Below are positions 35,450-47,540 of a stretch of DNA of 64,000 nt, in pieces (position 1 is the stretch's first letter; the number at the start of each line of letters is the position of its first letter). The translations under genes and the position numbers were made by a program. The notes beneath the pieces are model-generated. The model worked only from the letters and a program-made list of their open reading frames with translations, had not been told where the DNA came from and made no database searches. Origin of the DNA: Paraphaeosphaeria minitans. Taxonomy: Eukaryota > Ascomycota > Dothideomycetes > Pleosporales > Didymosphaeriaceae. The stretch is taken from contig WJXW01000001.1 in assembly GCA_015832175.1 (NCBI GenBank), positions 3,720,001 to 3,784,000 on the forward strand, in the 5' to 3' direction.

Positions 35450-35990
35450 CCTAGGAATTACTACTAGCATAAGGGCTCGCCTATAAAATAGACTAGTTAA
35501 TTACCTTAGCGCCTAACAGCGTATTAGGATTTATTAACGCAGTAGCCTACGCTAACTCCTTCTACGCCTTAAGCGCTTCTAACTTATCTATAGTACTTAT
35601 ACTATAATTAAATAACTTTTATTTCTTTTAATATAATTTCTTTTACTAATTATATAAGCGCGCTATCTTCTCTTATGCCTAATAGGCGTAAAGGAGAGCT
35701 ACCTTAGCTAGCTCTTCTTTAATATAGAGCTTTACCTCCTCTTTAGCCTCTAACTTTTCTAACCTCTCTATTTTAGCATCTATTTTTAAATAATCTAGTA
35801 AGGGGATCTCTTTAGGCTCACACTTCTAGTTTCCCTATCTAACGCAGTTAGTACACTAAGAGTGTAAAGAAGAAAAATAATAAGTATATTTCTTCTTAGC
35901 GCAGTATAAATAGGTAACTATTATAAAAATATAGTCTTTCTTAAGATAATTAGCTTAACTATAGCAATATTAGACAGAACGAGATAATAA
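35450..35990 (-). pseudogene. GYP-3 antisense ORF, best-preserved copy
   Basis: Minus strand, starting right of 35890. A Cys-rich N-terminus is visible as YCAKKKYTYYF...CTNCVRQGNQKCEP, followed by a long coiled-coil-like helix (Lys/Glu/Leu; repeated EKLEAKEE and KEELAKVALL). Few interruptions compared with the pol on the other strand. The order (Cys-rich then coiled coil) parallels the GYP-1 and GYP-2 antisense ORFs. It could bind nucleic acid (inference only). Confidence 0.72.
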
Positions 35991-36020
35991 CTTTATAAGT
36001 AGTTAACTTATAAGGATATT

Positions 36021-36041
36021 AAGCTTAAAGGGGGAGGATAA
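36021..36041 (+). promoter_or_regulatory. Polypurine tract of GYP-3
   Basis: AAGCTTAAAGGGGGAGGATA(A) directly before the 3' LTR. Plus-strand priming site by position. Confidence 0.75.
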
Positions 36042-36497
36042 TATTAGGATCTAGCTGCACGTAAGTAGCGGGGCGTAAGCTTATTAGACTACTAGTCTAC
36101 TAGAGTTAGCTAACTAAGTAGTTAGATAATAGGTTATAGGTTCTAAAGGTCCTAAGGACCGTATAGGCCTCGCCTATACAGGAACTCTAGAACGCGTAGG
36201 ACTCGCCCGCACGGGACTCTAGGACGTATAGAACTCTAGGACGTATAGGACTCTAGGACGTATGGGATTCTAGAACGTGTGGGACTACTTAGTATATAGG
36301 AACGCAAGAATAAGCTTCTTATACTTATATTTAATCTGTTTATTAATCTATTGTTTAGATTCTAGTAGACTAAATTATTAACTTATTATACTTCGTAAGA
36401 TACTATTATATTAATAAGACCTTCTACCTTCTGTAAGTACTCCTACCTAAGAACTAACTTTAACCCTTTAGGACTAGCTACCCTCTTGGATTTAATA
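36042..36497 (+). repeat. GYP-3 3' LTR (456 bp)
   Basis: Same length as the 5' LTR, but its GC-rich first block is more RIP-changed (TATTAGGATCTAGCTGCACG). It ends GATTTAATA, followed by TSD ATACT. Confidence 0.95.
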
Positions 36498-36502
36498 ATA
36501 CT

Positions 36503-39500
36503 TTACTTCTACTACCTACCTCTATTATATAACTAGCGAAGATATCTAACATAGCAAGAATAATAAGAATATAAAGGAACTTACATAACTATTTACTCTA
36601 GCTAGTTAGTATTATACAAAGTACTAAAAAGAACTCTAAAATATAGGCGCTATATAAGTGTCTATAGTAGGAAAGGACTAGCTCACTGCCTACTTACACA
36701 AAAACCTAACTACTAAAGTAGACTAGTTACTAGGATCTACTAACATTAGCTTTAGAGGATAGGGTTTCTAGATATCTCTAGGCACTATATAAATTACTAA
36801 CCCTATAGGAACAGTAACCTACTATATCCTTAACTCCTTAACACTATTCCTGCTATCGCTAGTAGATACTAATAAACTTAGGGTATACTTTAATAATATC
36901 CTAGATATTATTATATAAAGGGACAGTACAATAGTCCTAGTTATATAAAAGTAGGGTTACCCCTTTTTTAACCTTAGTAATAAGGAATTAGCTCTCTTCT
37001 TTATAGAGACAGAACTCTAACACCTACACTACTATTTTAGACACCTCTAGACAGAAAAACTATATAAGCTTTTTACTTAGGTAGGGCATAAAGTAGAGAG
37101 CTCTATACTAGAAGAAGTAAGGAAGTTCTATTACTACTACTAGTTATATAACTAAGCGCTAAAATGCTTTAAGTTCTCTATTTAAGATAACTTATACTTT
37201 AACTATAAAATTATTATTAATGTTATATAAATTAGTAAAAGGGATATCCTATATATTATTAATGTAAACACATCCTTTTAGGTAGCTTAATTCCTAAGAT
37301 TAATAACTATATAAGACACCTAGAATACTTTAATAAGATACTAGATTAATATATACTAAGGCCTACTAGATTATATTATCTATAACCTAGGAACTAACTT
37401 CGCTTCTAATAAGTTTTAGAATTGTGCGAAGATAGTTAGGGCAGAATGTAGGCAAATGCTAGTAGAGGCACACTAGGCTGTAGGTAAGATTAAAAGAGTA
37501 TATACACTACTATACTAAGCGTATAATATCTTAAGAGCTAAGATTAATAGTTATATAGATAATAAAATAGTGCTATAGATAGTAGTAAAGGCACTAAATA
37601 ATACAGCTAGGCCTAATAGTATAGTACCTACCCTCCTAGTCTTTAGTGCCTACCTAAGGATTAATAAGAACTCTCTACCCTTACTAGAACTAATTACCTA
37701 AGCTAATGTAGTGTAGAAAGTAATAAAAATGCTTAAAAAGGATAGAGCTAAAGTTAAAGTTACTTATATAATTAATACTAGGAACAGCCTATTATCGCAC
37801 AAAACCCTTATACTCCTACTAGGCTCTAAAGTTATAGCCTAGAGAGAAAAGAAGGGATAGTAAAGACTATATAAGATTAAGAGTATTAAAGGAAGAGACA
37901 TTATCCTAGAGCTTAAAAATAGACCTCTAAAACTGCGCTATATATAGGTTAAACTATACTATTACGTAACTAAAGATAGTACACAGGAACTATAGGATAT
38001 AGATGCTTCTATAACCGCATAAATTAAAGCTCTAAAGCTAAGACTAAAAAGAAGACCTAGGAAGGACTAAACTACTATAGTTACATAATTAGGTAAAGCT
38101 TAATAAAAATTAGAAAGACTAAATACCTAGTTTATTACCTAAAAAGAAAAGGATAACTTTAAGCTTATACTAAAGCTTTATATAGATAGTGTTATTACTA
38201 CACCTAGCTAGCCCTTTAAAGAATTAGATATAGTAGAAATAAATGCCCTTATTACTAATAGCACTTTTAAAATCTTATCGTACAATCCTAATAAATAACC
38301 TAGCTATATTTTTAACCTACGTTTTATACAAGAGATTAAAGGCAAGACAACCTAACTATATAAGAAATTAAGACTTGTCTTTACTAGCTATTTAGACAAA
38401 GAAAAAGAGGAAATCCTTATATAATCCCCTACTATCTAGCGTATAAGCTAGAGGTTACTATTAGCTCTTTCTATAACACTAATTTAGTTATATAACATGC
38501 ACATTAAGCTTAGGAACATTACTTAGGCCTATATATAGTCTACTAACAAACTTCTTCGCACATTATACGCCTAACTACTAGTAGAAATACGCAATTTCTT
38601 CCTACTAAATATAATTCTATAAGTTGTACAACCTCTGTATAGCGTAGCAGAATTAGGTCTCTACTAGTTTAAAATATACTACAACTGCTATAAAAAGAAA
38701 CTAAGGATATATATATTAACGTACAACCTATGCCTATTTATTATAGATAAGGGACCTAAGATGTTTAGCATTACTAGACTCTAGACTAATAACACCCTTA
38801 GTGTGGTCACAAAAAGCTTTATATAATAAGAAGAAGAGTAGCTCTATACTATAAAGTTTTGTGCGAAGGACAAAAGCGTTTTAATATAAAACAGGGTAAT
38901 TAAGTTTAATAGAGGCAAAATCCAACTTATCTAGAGTATTATTACTCTAGAATAGAAAAGACAGGCTAAAAGCCTTTATATAATTAATCCCTAGGATAAA
39001 AACGCTGTACACTAATATATTATATAATAAGTAAGAGGTGTATATATCTCTTTAGTTTACTAACTAGAAGTAACATTTAACCTATCTATTACTGCGTAAA
39101 TAATAGTACTAATAGAAAAAGATATTAAGGCACTAAACATGCGTTTAAACTAGCAAATTTAGAATACATAAAGAGAACTAAAATTTATTCCACTTAACCT
39201 AGGTCGTATAAAGCTATTTATCTTTATAGATAGCTCTTTTACTAATAATAGAGACCTAAGCTCACAGCTTAGCTTTATTATTATACTAGTAGAGAAACAT
39301 CGTATAATAACTTAGGACTTTAAAATCTATAGTAATATTATCTACTAGAACTTAGTAAAGTGTAAAAGAGTAACTAGAAGTGTTCTAGTAAGCGAATTAT
39401 ATAGTCTAGTAGGCAGTTTTAATAATGTAATTACATTAAGCACAACACTCTAATAGATTATATAAACACTTTAGATCCTCCTAATTCCTATTATAGTCTA

Positions 39501-39818
39501 TACTAACTCAAAATCCCTATACGAATGCCTTATACAACTAGGCACTATAAACAAAAAACGCCTTATAATTAACATTATATTAATTAGGGAGTCGTACAAA
39601 AAACAGGAAATTATAAAGATTAGGTAGATTAATAGTAAAGACAATCCTACTAATACTTATATAAAGAAAGCACCTAACTAGGCACTCTAAACACTAATCT
39701 TAACAAATAAACTACACATTACTATTAAGGCTTTAGTAGACAGAATTAATAAGGACTGTATAATAGAGTAACTACTCTACTATATAACATTTCTTTTGTT
39801 ATTTTACTTACTATTTTA
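36503..39818 (+). pseudogene. COP-A pol: protease, integrase, RT, RNase H
   Basis: Follows gag in the restored order. Degraded protease region about 36560-36700, integrase zinc region and core about 36990-37500, integrase C-terminal region to about 37950, RT about 38170-38850, RNase H about 39190-39720 (SKSLYECL, with KRVTRSVLVSELYS). The order (integrase before RT) is that of Ty1/copia. The RT active site reads T-N-N at 38785-38793 where copia has two Asp. TAA/TAG throughout. An A17 tract begins at the final TAA. Confidence 0.92.
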
Positions 39819-40066
39819 AAAAAAAAAAAAAAAATTTTCTTCTATCTAACTTACTATAACTTTGTATAGACACATTTATTTTTAGGCTATATAAGCCCTA
39901 CTACTAATTTAACATTATAGTTTTATTATAAGAGAGGGAACATATTGCAGGAGATTATATAAAGATATTAAAGAACATATTTTCTATATTAATAATTTAG
40001 ATATCTTAAGACTAGGCCTACCTACCTCTTTGTGCGATAAAGACGTTCACTCCCCCCCTATACACA
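39819..40066. other. Post-pol spacer with A17 tract
   Basis: A17 (39818-39834) and AT-rich sequence, with a C-run (CTCCCCCCCTA) near 40050. The corresponding tract in the minus copy is T28 (47506-47533). No clear coding signal. Confidence 0.6.
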
Positions 40067-40541
40067 ACGCTTATAATAAGCACTATATAACTTCCACATA
40101 TAGGCGCTATATAATCTAGACTTATAACCTAGAATTGCATAATAATCTAGGAATACCTAATTACTAGTATTAGTAGTGCTGTATAAGTAAGTATAAGGCT
40201 TATTTTAAACTTAGCTATGCGACTAGATAAATACTACTTACTAATATCCTTTATATTATATAACGTAAGCAGCCTACCGCTAGAGGTTTATACTAACTAG
40301 GATTTGTATAATAATATCCTAGGAGGGCATCTAGGCTACTCTAGCCTCTTTATCTTACACCTATTAGTATTATATAATAAAAATAAAAATACTCTAGAGG
40401 ATTTATTATACGTCTACTACTAGGCTCTATATAAAGGCCCTTATACTAGGCGAACTAGTAGGGAGGTTAACCTAGATACGCAATCTAGTCTAGCCTATAA
40501 TAACTAGTATAAAGATACTAGTAGTAAGGGCACTAGCGCCT
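40067..40541 (+). pseudogene. Possible third ORF of COP-A, product unknown
   Basis: About 155 codons in one frame, interrupted only by a handful of TAG/TAA and no TGA, ending at TAA after a Gly-Thr-Ser-Ala end. It contains a hydrophobic stretch (LDKYYLLISFILYNVSSL) and a basic segment (YTRRTSREVN). No ATG at the start. The same frame is present in the minus copy at 46801-47290. I do not recognise a family. It is absent from COP-a, so it would be dispensable in trans. Confidence 0.4.
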
Positions 40542-41100
40542 AATAGACTAATAGTGTTATTAGCTATTATATAATAGTAAGTATATATATATATGTGTGT
40601 GTCTTGTTAAAAATTAGCATTATATAAAAAAGCTATATATATTTACTAGTAATAGAGCGCTAGCTACTAGACACTAGGACACTAAAAAGAATAAGGTAAG
40701 AAGGAAGGAAGGTATACGTATATTAAAGTGGGATAAAGAAGAGAGGGTTTAGGGGAGCTAGGAGATATCCTTTTATACTTACTTACTAAGACCTAGCGCT
40801 AAGTATTATATTACTTAATACCCTACCTTCTGTTTGCGTATAAGGCATATGCCTAGAAAGAGCCTTATTATACAATGTGGCTCTGCTACTATATAAGGGG
40901 GTAAAGTAAAAACTAAGTAGGTTAGCTGTTACTACCTATTTATATAAGAATAGGTATAAATAGGACTTCTACTATACAGTAACACTGCACCTACCCTATA
41001 ACTTATTCTAATAGGGGAAGGCCAACTGTATAGATAGAGAAGGACAGGAAAAGGAAATATATAATAGATATAGGCTATTATATAAAAGAAAAGTTGCTAG
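40542..41100 (+). other. COP-A 3' internal region
   Basis: Contains a (TA)n(TG)n microsatellite at about 40586-40608 and, from about 40760, the block retained in all COP-a copies up to the 3' LTR. The COP-a deletion ends at about 40755-40765. Confidence 0.6.
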
Positions 41101-41338
41101 TGTCTATATAGTTTATTATATAAGTAGCACTAGGTAAAGTGGGGGCCTACCTACCTATAGGGACCCGCACAAGGACCCACTAGTTAGGTTAGCGCTAAGA
41201 GGCAGAGACTTTATAAAGCCCTTAGTGCCCCTTTGTACAATAGACTAGACGTAATTAATTAAACCTACTTCTCACCCTTTGCACGATAGTATACTATTAA
41301 CCCTTAAATGCTTAATTACAGATTAAGCCAAACCAATA
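41101..41338 (+). repeat. COP-A 3' LTR (238 bp)
   Basis: It starts TGTCTATATAG and ends AAACCAATA. One 74-bp unit. Followed by TSD CTACA. Confidence 0.95.
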
Positions 41339-41343
41339 CTACA

Positions 41344-42830
41344 CTTATCTATCTATTTAAAGGGTACGTCCTTCTTTATAAAATTTATTAAGGGTATTGT
41401 GACCTTTGCGTAATCTTAGATGAATTATTAGTTAAATTTATAGAATTCTAAAAATTCTTAGATATTCTTAGCTATTTTTAGTATTAGCTAGTTCTTAATG
41501 TATTTAACTTTACTTAGTGCTATCTTAATTTCTTCTATAGTAATAATATATCCTAGGAATTTAAGTTATTTAACGTTAAACTTATATTTCTTAAGTTTAA
41601 TACAAAGGTATACTTTGTCTAGTGCTTCTAGTACTGTCTATATATACTTAGTGTGGTCTAATTTGTTTTTAGAAAAGACAAGGATATTGTTTATATATAT
41701 AATAACAAATATGTCTAGATATTTATAAAGTACGTTGTTAATAAGTGCTATAAAAGCTACTAGTGCGTTTATAAGTCTAAAAGGTATAACCTTATATTTA
41801 AATAGTCTGTAGCGTGATTTAAACACTATTTTCTATTCTTTACCTTTCTTAATTTATATAAGGTAGTAACTGTCTCTTAGATTTATTATTATAAATATCT
41901 TAGCTTAAGATACTTAATCTCGTAACTCTATAATATTTAGTAGTAGATATTAGTTCTTTATTATTATATTGTTAAGTTATTAGTAGTTAACGTATAGTTT
42001 GTCTAATCTATCCTTTTTCTTAATAAATATAAAAGGACTTACTGCTAGTAACTTTAATAGTTATATATATCCTTTTTTAAGGTTTGTCTTAATAAAGTTA
42101 CGTTTTTTAAGGAGTTCTTCTCCTGTCTTACTATATAATAGTTAAAAAGGTGGCGTTTTCCCTTCTTCTAGGTCTATTATAAGATCCTAGGGTTAATTTT
42201 TAGGTAGATTTGCTTTTTTTTTTTTTTATAAATATGTGTATCTATTTCCTATACTCTTTTTATAAGGTAAAGGGTGTGCTATTGTCCTCTTTTTTACACT
42301 TCTTAATCTAGTAGTTCCTACTAGTGTTTACTAAGGTGTGCTTCTGTTTTTTAACTATCTATTATAGTATTATGTTATTAATAACTCCCTTATCTACTAT
42401 TATTTTTAGTTAATGCGTAGGCTTTGCTTATAATATATAATTATAGCGTTTAAATAATATTTTCTTTATACATAAGTTAATCTGCGGGTTATATATTATT
42501 AACTAAAGTAATTCTAAAACTAACTTATACTTAGATCCTAGTAAGATATCTAAGGTAAGTTCCTCTCTGTATCCTTAGACTGTTATTGTGGTAGTAACCT
42601 CCTAGTATATCTAAGGTATCTTAGGCATTAGGGATCTATTTGCGATATAAATAATATAAGATACTTCTTTCTCTAATATTATAAGTTCTACTTTTCTTAC
42701 TATCTAATAAAATATAAAGTTCTTTTCTACTCCTAAGTCTATAAGAGCTTAAGCCTATATTCCTTTAAGCTATACTAGTAGCTTAACTAGTGCTATACTT
42801 ACTATAGCATTTAATTTAATAAAGGCGTTT
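41344..42830 (-). pseudogene. GYP-3 pol part 1: protease and RT
   Basis: Continues the minus-strand pol cut at 27376. RT active site at 41686-41697 reads YINN, so both catalytic Asp are lost. An open stretch of 62 codons (41826-41638) survives around it. The protease lies near 42740. TAA/TAG breaks. Confidence 0.9.
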
Positions 42831-44675
42831 TCTTGTCTAAATTTAAGCCTAAAAAAGACATCTATTTGTGTAGGTTGTAGTTAAGTTCTAGTGTCTAGTA
42901 TACGTTTCTAAGCATTTGCTTCTATTATTATTCTTAAGTACGTAGTTTGTATAGATTATCTTCTTCCTTTTATAAGAATGTTTTACTATTTTTCCTCTTA
43001 TAGTCTTTACTATTCCTATATACTAGTTAAATTAGTAGTTCTATTATTACTTCTTATGTAGGGCAGTTTATAAAGCTGTCTAAATGTTTAGCTATATAGT
43101 AGTATTTGTAGTCTTAGTTTAGACACGTGTACTAGTATAGTTATATATAGTTTTTGTTAATAAGTATATTACAGTATTTATTACTCTTTAGCGTAAAGTA
43201 GGGAAAGTATTTTACTTATTATTTATTCTAAAGGTGTTTGTTGTAAGCTGTAATAAGGTGGTCTATCTATATCTATCTATAGCGCAGTTTCCTTCTAGGT
43301 TATTTCTTATTCTTCTTTTTTTCTACCTTATATTGTGCGTATATTAGTTCTTCGCAATACGTCCACATATAGAATTAGTATATAGGATTTTAGTAGTCTA
43401 GATAGTACTTTAGTACGTAGTCTAACTTCTTATTTTTATAGGGTTGCATTCCTTTTAGTGCCTAGTAGGGTTCTATATAGTCCTAAATATTTAGTTTATA
43501 CTTAGGTAACATAGGGTTTTCTTCTTTCCGCCTACTTTATAAGTAAGGAGTAGAAGATCTTAGTATCTCTTCTACGTTTTCTATATTATAGTATATATTA
43601 GAGTTATTTTCTAGATCTTTATATAGTTATAAGTTAAGTAAATCTAATTGTTTACTTTGCTCTAGTGTAACACGTTAGTAACTAAATAGCGTTATAATAA
43701 CTTTCTATTCCTTATTAGGTTCTTAGTTCTTAATAGTCAGTATATTTAACTTAGTTTAATAGACTTTGTTCTTTAATCTATAGTTCTTAGCTATGTGGCC
43801 TAGTTTGCCACATATAAAGCATTTATAGGTCTTAATTATTAGTTATTAACTTCTATTAGAGACGCGTTTGTTAGGCTACTTAGGGCCTATTCTTCCTCCT
43901 TTTCCTTTGCCTGTATAGTTAAACTAGACATCTTCTATTAGTTTGTATTTCTAGTAGTTCCTTAGCTATTACTTTTAGATAATTCTAATAGGGTTCTTAT
44001 AAACCACTTTTACTCGTTATCTAAAGCTTATCGCCCTAGGGTTTTAGTAGAGCTCTTGTTGCAGTGAAAACTATTCTTTATTAATTCTAATAGTTTCTTT
44101 ATATAGTTCCTTAAGGTTAGTAATTTGTGCACTACTATATAAGAGTTCCTTACATAGTTTCTATTTAAGTCCTTATTTATACATATCCTAAAGAGACTTA
44201 TTGTCCTAGTTAAGCTACACAGCGTATCTATAAAACTTAACTATATACTTAGCTGCTAATTATTTCTAAGTTATAGTCTAAATTTTTACCTTTATAATAG
44301 AGTCCTTACTAGCGATTCTAAAGAGTTGTTTAAGGCATTTCTTAAAGTTGTTATAATTCTTAATAATGTTAACTATATTAGCGTGTTTGTTTATATAATT
44401 ATTGTTATTGTTATTATAGTCTATTCCTAGGTACTTTTTAAGGTAGAAATAGATCTATAATCCTGTATCTCCTCGCATGTATATTACTGCGAAGATAACC
44501 TTTTTCTTATCTTTAAGGAGTTTATCTAAGTTAAAGAAGTAGAGGTCTAACTAGAGAATTTAGATATTAGTTTAAGATTATTTACTAAAGTAGAGATTAG
44601 GTTTGTGCGCCTTACTACTATCCTTTATAAAAGTAGTCTTAGCAGCACCTAAAGCTATAGAAGAGGTAGGAGTTT
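42831..44675 (-). pseudogene. GYP-3 gag (minus copy)
   Basis: Zinc knuckle at 43780-43821 reads CFICGKLGHIAKNY, the best-preserved in the window: only the last Cys is changed. The N-terminal end lies beside the COP-C insertion at 44681; the leader continues at 59372. Confidence 0.86.
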
Positions 44676-44680
44676 ATAAA

Positions 44681-44875
44681 TGTTAAAGCAAAACACTCAC
44701 TTCTAGGATTCTTTCTAGATCCACTAATTCATATCACGGGATTCTTGCTAAGAGGCTTGTTTCTTTTGTATATAGTCTGCCCTTTTAGCATTCTTTCTTA
44801 TAATTAGCTATTTGTATTCTTTACAACTCTGCTCCTAAATATCCTATAATAGTTTAAGCCCATTTTACTATAACA
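44681..44875 (+). repeat. COP-C 5' LTR (195 bp)
   Basis: It starts TGTTAAAGC and ends ACTATAACA. The next bases, GTTATAAGCCTAGCG, are in the primer-binding-site position; the matching tRNA was not determined. Confidence 0.93.
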
Positions 44876-45009
44876 GTTATAAGCCTAGCGCTTAGAATGT
44901 AGGATAATTCTCCTTACCTACTTAGCAACGCTTAAATTATTATACAACACTCTATTTAGAACCTTTTTACGATACAACCCCTCTATTTCTAATTATAAAA
45001 ATTGTTAAA

Positions 45010-46005
45010 ATAGTAGAAGTATAGCTTATTAATCACGCTAGCTAGCCCTACTAGTTTGTCTAGCTTTAATTCTAAGTAAATTTAAAAGGAATCTAGAACT
45101 AAATTAACCTAGAGGTAATTAACGCTATAGCAATTAATTACGCAAAGCTAGAATAACCTTTACTCCTATAGAAACTATTACTAATTGCGGATATAGCCTC
45201 TATAGTAAGTATTTAATTATATAAAGCAGAGCTTACTAAGTATAAAATAGATAAAGAAAGTTTTCCTTTATAAATAGTAGAATATAGAGTAGCAGTTTTA
45301 GACTAGTAAGCAGACTATACTAAGATACAGAATCTCTAGACTTAGGTAAACGCTATAGTATCGCCTAATCTACTTGCTCCTGCTATAATTACTCTAGTTA
45401 ATATACGCTATACTACGCTTTAGTCTCTAATTTAACTCTTAAAGGAACATCTCGCATTAAATAAAGAAGCTATATAGAATAATATTTAAGCTTTATACCG
45501 CGCTTATCTTAAGAAGGCTAAGTAGGCAAGACAAAGTCCTAAGACCTAGTTTAAAGAGTGGTAGCTCCTCTATTAAAAAGCAAAGACCTACTTAATTAGC
45601 GAAATTAGTAAACTACTTACTACCTAAGATTTCTAAGATATAATCGCCGCGCGTATAGCACTAAATTAGGCCTAATTAATAAACTAACAGCTAATCTAGG
45701 ATAAGACGCTAGGATAGAATTAGATTACGCTAGATAATCTAGGGAAAGTATTTTTAGTGCTTATTTAGGAGTATTTAATCTAATCTAGTTCTAATAAAAT
45801 AAGTAGGGTATTCGCCACTTTTAATAGATTATTAAGATAATCTACTAACTCTAATAGTTCTAGTTCGTCTAATTAGACAAAGAAATAACCAAACTGTCCC
45901 TATAAGCCCTATACTTATAGGTGAAAACTAATAGAGTGCCGAAGACTTTAAACCGCAATAGCTAGATTACTTTAGGATAGAATATTATTATTTAATCTTA
46001 CTAAT
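45010..46005 (+). pseudogene. COP-C gag
   Basis: Helical gag body (LLLQKLLL, SPKTQFKEWQLLYQKAK, QEYLIQ) with a Ser/Asn-rich stretch, then a zinc motif at 45895-45939 (CPYKPYTYRQKLIEC, second Cys and a His changed to Tyr). The first codon is probably an ATG now read as ATA near 45010. It continues after COP-A at 53364 and runs into pol in one frame. TAA/TAG breaks. Confidence 0.8.
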
Positions 46006-46243
46006 TGTTGGTTTGGCTTAATCTGTAATTAAGTATTTAAGGGTTAATAGTATACTATCGTGTAAAGGGTAAGAAGTAGGTTTAATTAATTACGTCTAGT
46101 TTATTATACAAAGGGGCACTAAGGGCTTTATAAAGTCTCTGCCTCTTAGCGCTAACCTAAGTAGTGGGTCCTTGTGCGGGTCCCTATAGGTAGGTAGGCC
46201 CCCACTTTACCTAGTGCTACTTATACAATAAACTGTATAAACA
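46006..46243 (-). repeat. COP-A 3' LTR (238 bp)
   Basis: It starts TGTTGGTTTGGC and ends CTGTATAAACA. One 74-bp unit. Confidence 0.95.
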
Positions 46244-46800
46244 CTAGTAACTTTTCTTTTATACAATAGCCTATATCTATTATACGCTTCCCTTTCCTAT
46301 CCTTCTCTATCTATATAGTTAGCCTTCCCCTATTAGAATAGGTTATAGGGTAGGTGTAGTGTTACTATATAGTAGAGGTCCTGTTTACACCTGCTCTTAT
46401 GTAAATAGATAGTAATAGCTAACCTACTTAGTTTTTACCTTACTCCCTTATATAGTAGTAGAGCTGCATCGCATAATAAGGCTCTTTCTAGGCATGTGCC
46501 TTATGCGTAAATAGAAGGTAAAATGTTAAGTAATATAATACTTAGCACTAGGTCTTAGTAAGTAGGTATAAAAGGATGTCTCCTAGCTCCCCTAAACTTT
46601 TTCTCCTTTATCCCACTTTAATATACGTGTACCTTCCTCCCTTCTTACCTTATTTTTTTTAGTGTCCTAGTGTCTAGTGGCTAGTGCTCTATTACTAGTA
46701 AATATATATAGCTTTTTTATATAATGCTAATTTTTAACAAGATATATATACACACACACACACTTACTATTATATAATAGCTAATAATACTATTAGTCTA

Positions 46801-47290
46801 TTAGGCGCTAGTGCCCTTACTACTAGTGTCTTTATACTAGTTATTATAGGCTAGACTAGATTGCGTATTTAGGTTAACCTCCCTACTAGTTTACCTAGTA
46901 TAAGGGCCTTTATGCAGAGCCTAGTAGTAGACGTATAATAAATCCTCTAAAGTATTTTTATTTTTATTATACAATACTAATAGGTGTAGGACAAAGAGGC
47001 TAGGGTGGCCTAGATGCCCTCCTAGGACATTATCGTGCAAATCTTAGTTAGCATAAACCTCTAGCAGTAGGCTGCTTATGTTATATAATATAAGAGATAT
47101 TAGTAAGTAGTGCTTATTTAGTCGCGCAGCCAAGTTTAAAATAAGTCTTATACTTACTTATATAGCACTACTAATGCTAGTAATTAGGTATTCCTAGATT
47201 ATTATGTAATCCTAGGTTATAAGTCTAGATTATATAGCGCCTACGTATAGAAGTTGCACAGTGCTTATTATAAGCGTTATGTATAAGGAG
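46801..47290 (-). pseudogene. Possible third ORF of COP-A (minus copy)
   Basis: Counterpart of 40067-40541, with a terminal TAA at 46801-46803. A (TA)n(CA)n microsatellite at about 46742-46763 lies just downstream in the element's sense. Product unknown. Confidence 0.38.
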
Positions 47291-47502
47291 GGGGGGTGAA
47301 TGTCTTTGTCACATAAAAAGGTAGGTAGGCCTAGTCTTAAGATATCTAAATTATTAATATAGAAAATATATTCTTTAATATCTTTATACAATCTTCTACA
47401 ATATATTCCCTCTCTTATAATAAAACTATAATATTGAATTAGTAGTAGGGCTTATACAGCCTAAAAATAAATGTGTCTGTGCGAAGTTATAGCAAGTTAG
47501 AT

Positions 47503-47529
<27 letters not shown>

Positions 47530-47540
<11 letters not shown>

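Larger units (their letters stand above)
29778..36497 (+). mobile_element. GYP-3 chromovirus (plus), complete (6720 bp)
   Basis: Two 456-bp LTRs and perfect TSD ATACT (29773-29777 and 36498-36502). It has gag, pol with the common chromodomain, the antisense ORF and a polypurine tract at 36021-36041. It is inserted in COP-A between gag and protease, the deepest nesting level on this branch. Confidence 0.96.
27377..41338 (+). mobile_element. COP-A autonomous copia (plus), split by a GYP-3
   Basis: LTRs of 238 bp at both ends, TSD CTATA (27372-27376) and CTACA (41339-41343); both derive from CTGCA by RIP-type changes. Its own sequence is 27377-29777 plus 36503-41338, about 7.24 kb. Gag and pol are both present. 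The inserted GYP-3 lies between gag and protease. Confidence 0.93.

Noticed and set aside
40586..40608. (TA)n(TG)n microsatellite as a regulatory element
   Set aside because: A simple repeat present at the same place in both COP-A copies; no evidence of function.
41498..41728. Open frame of 76 codons on the plus strand
   Set aside because: It is the reverse-strand shadow of the GYP-3 RT, whose active-site region is on the minus strand here.
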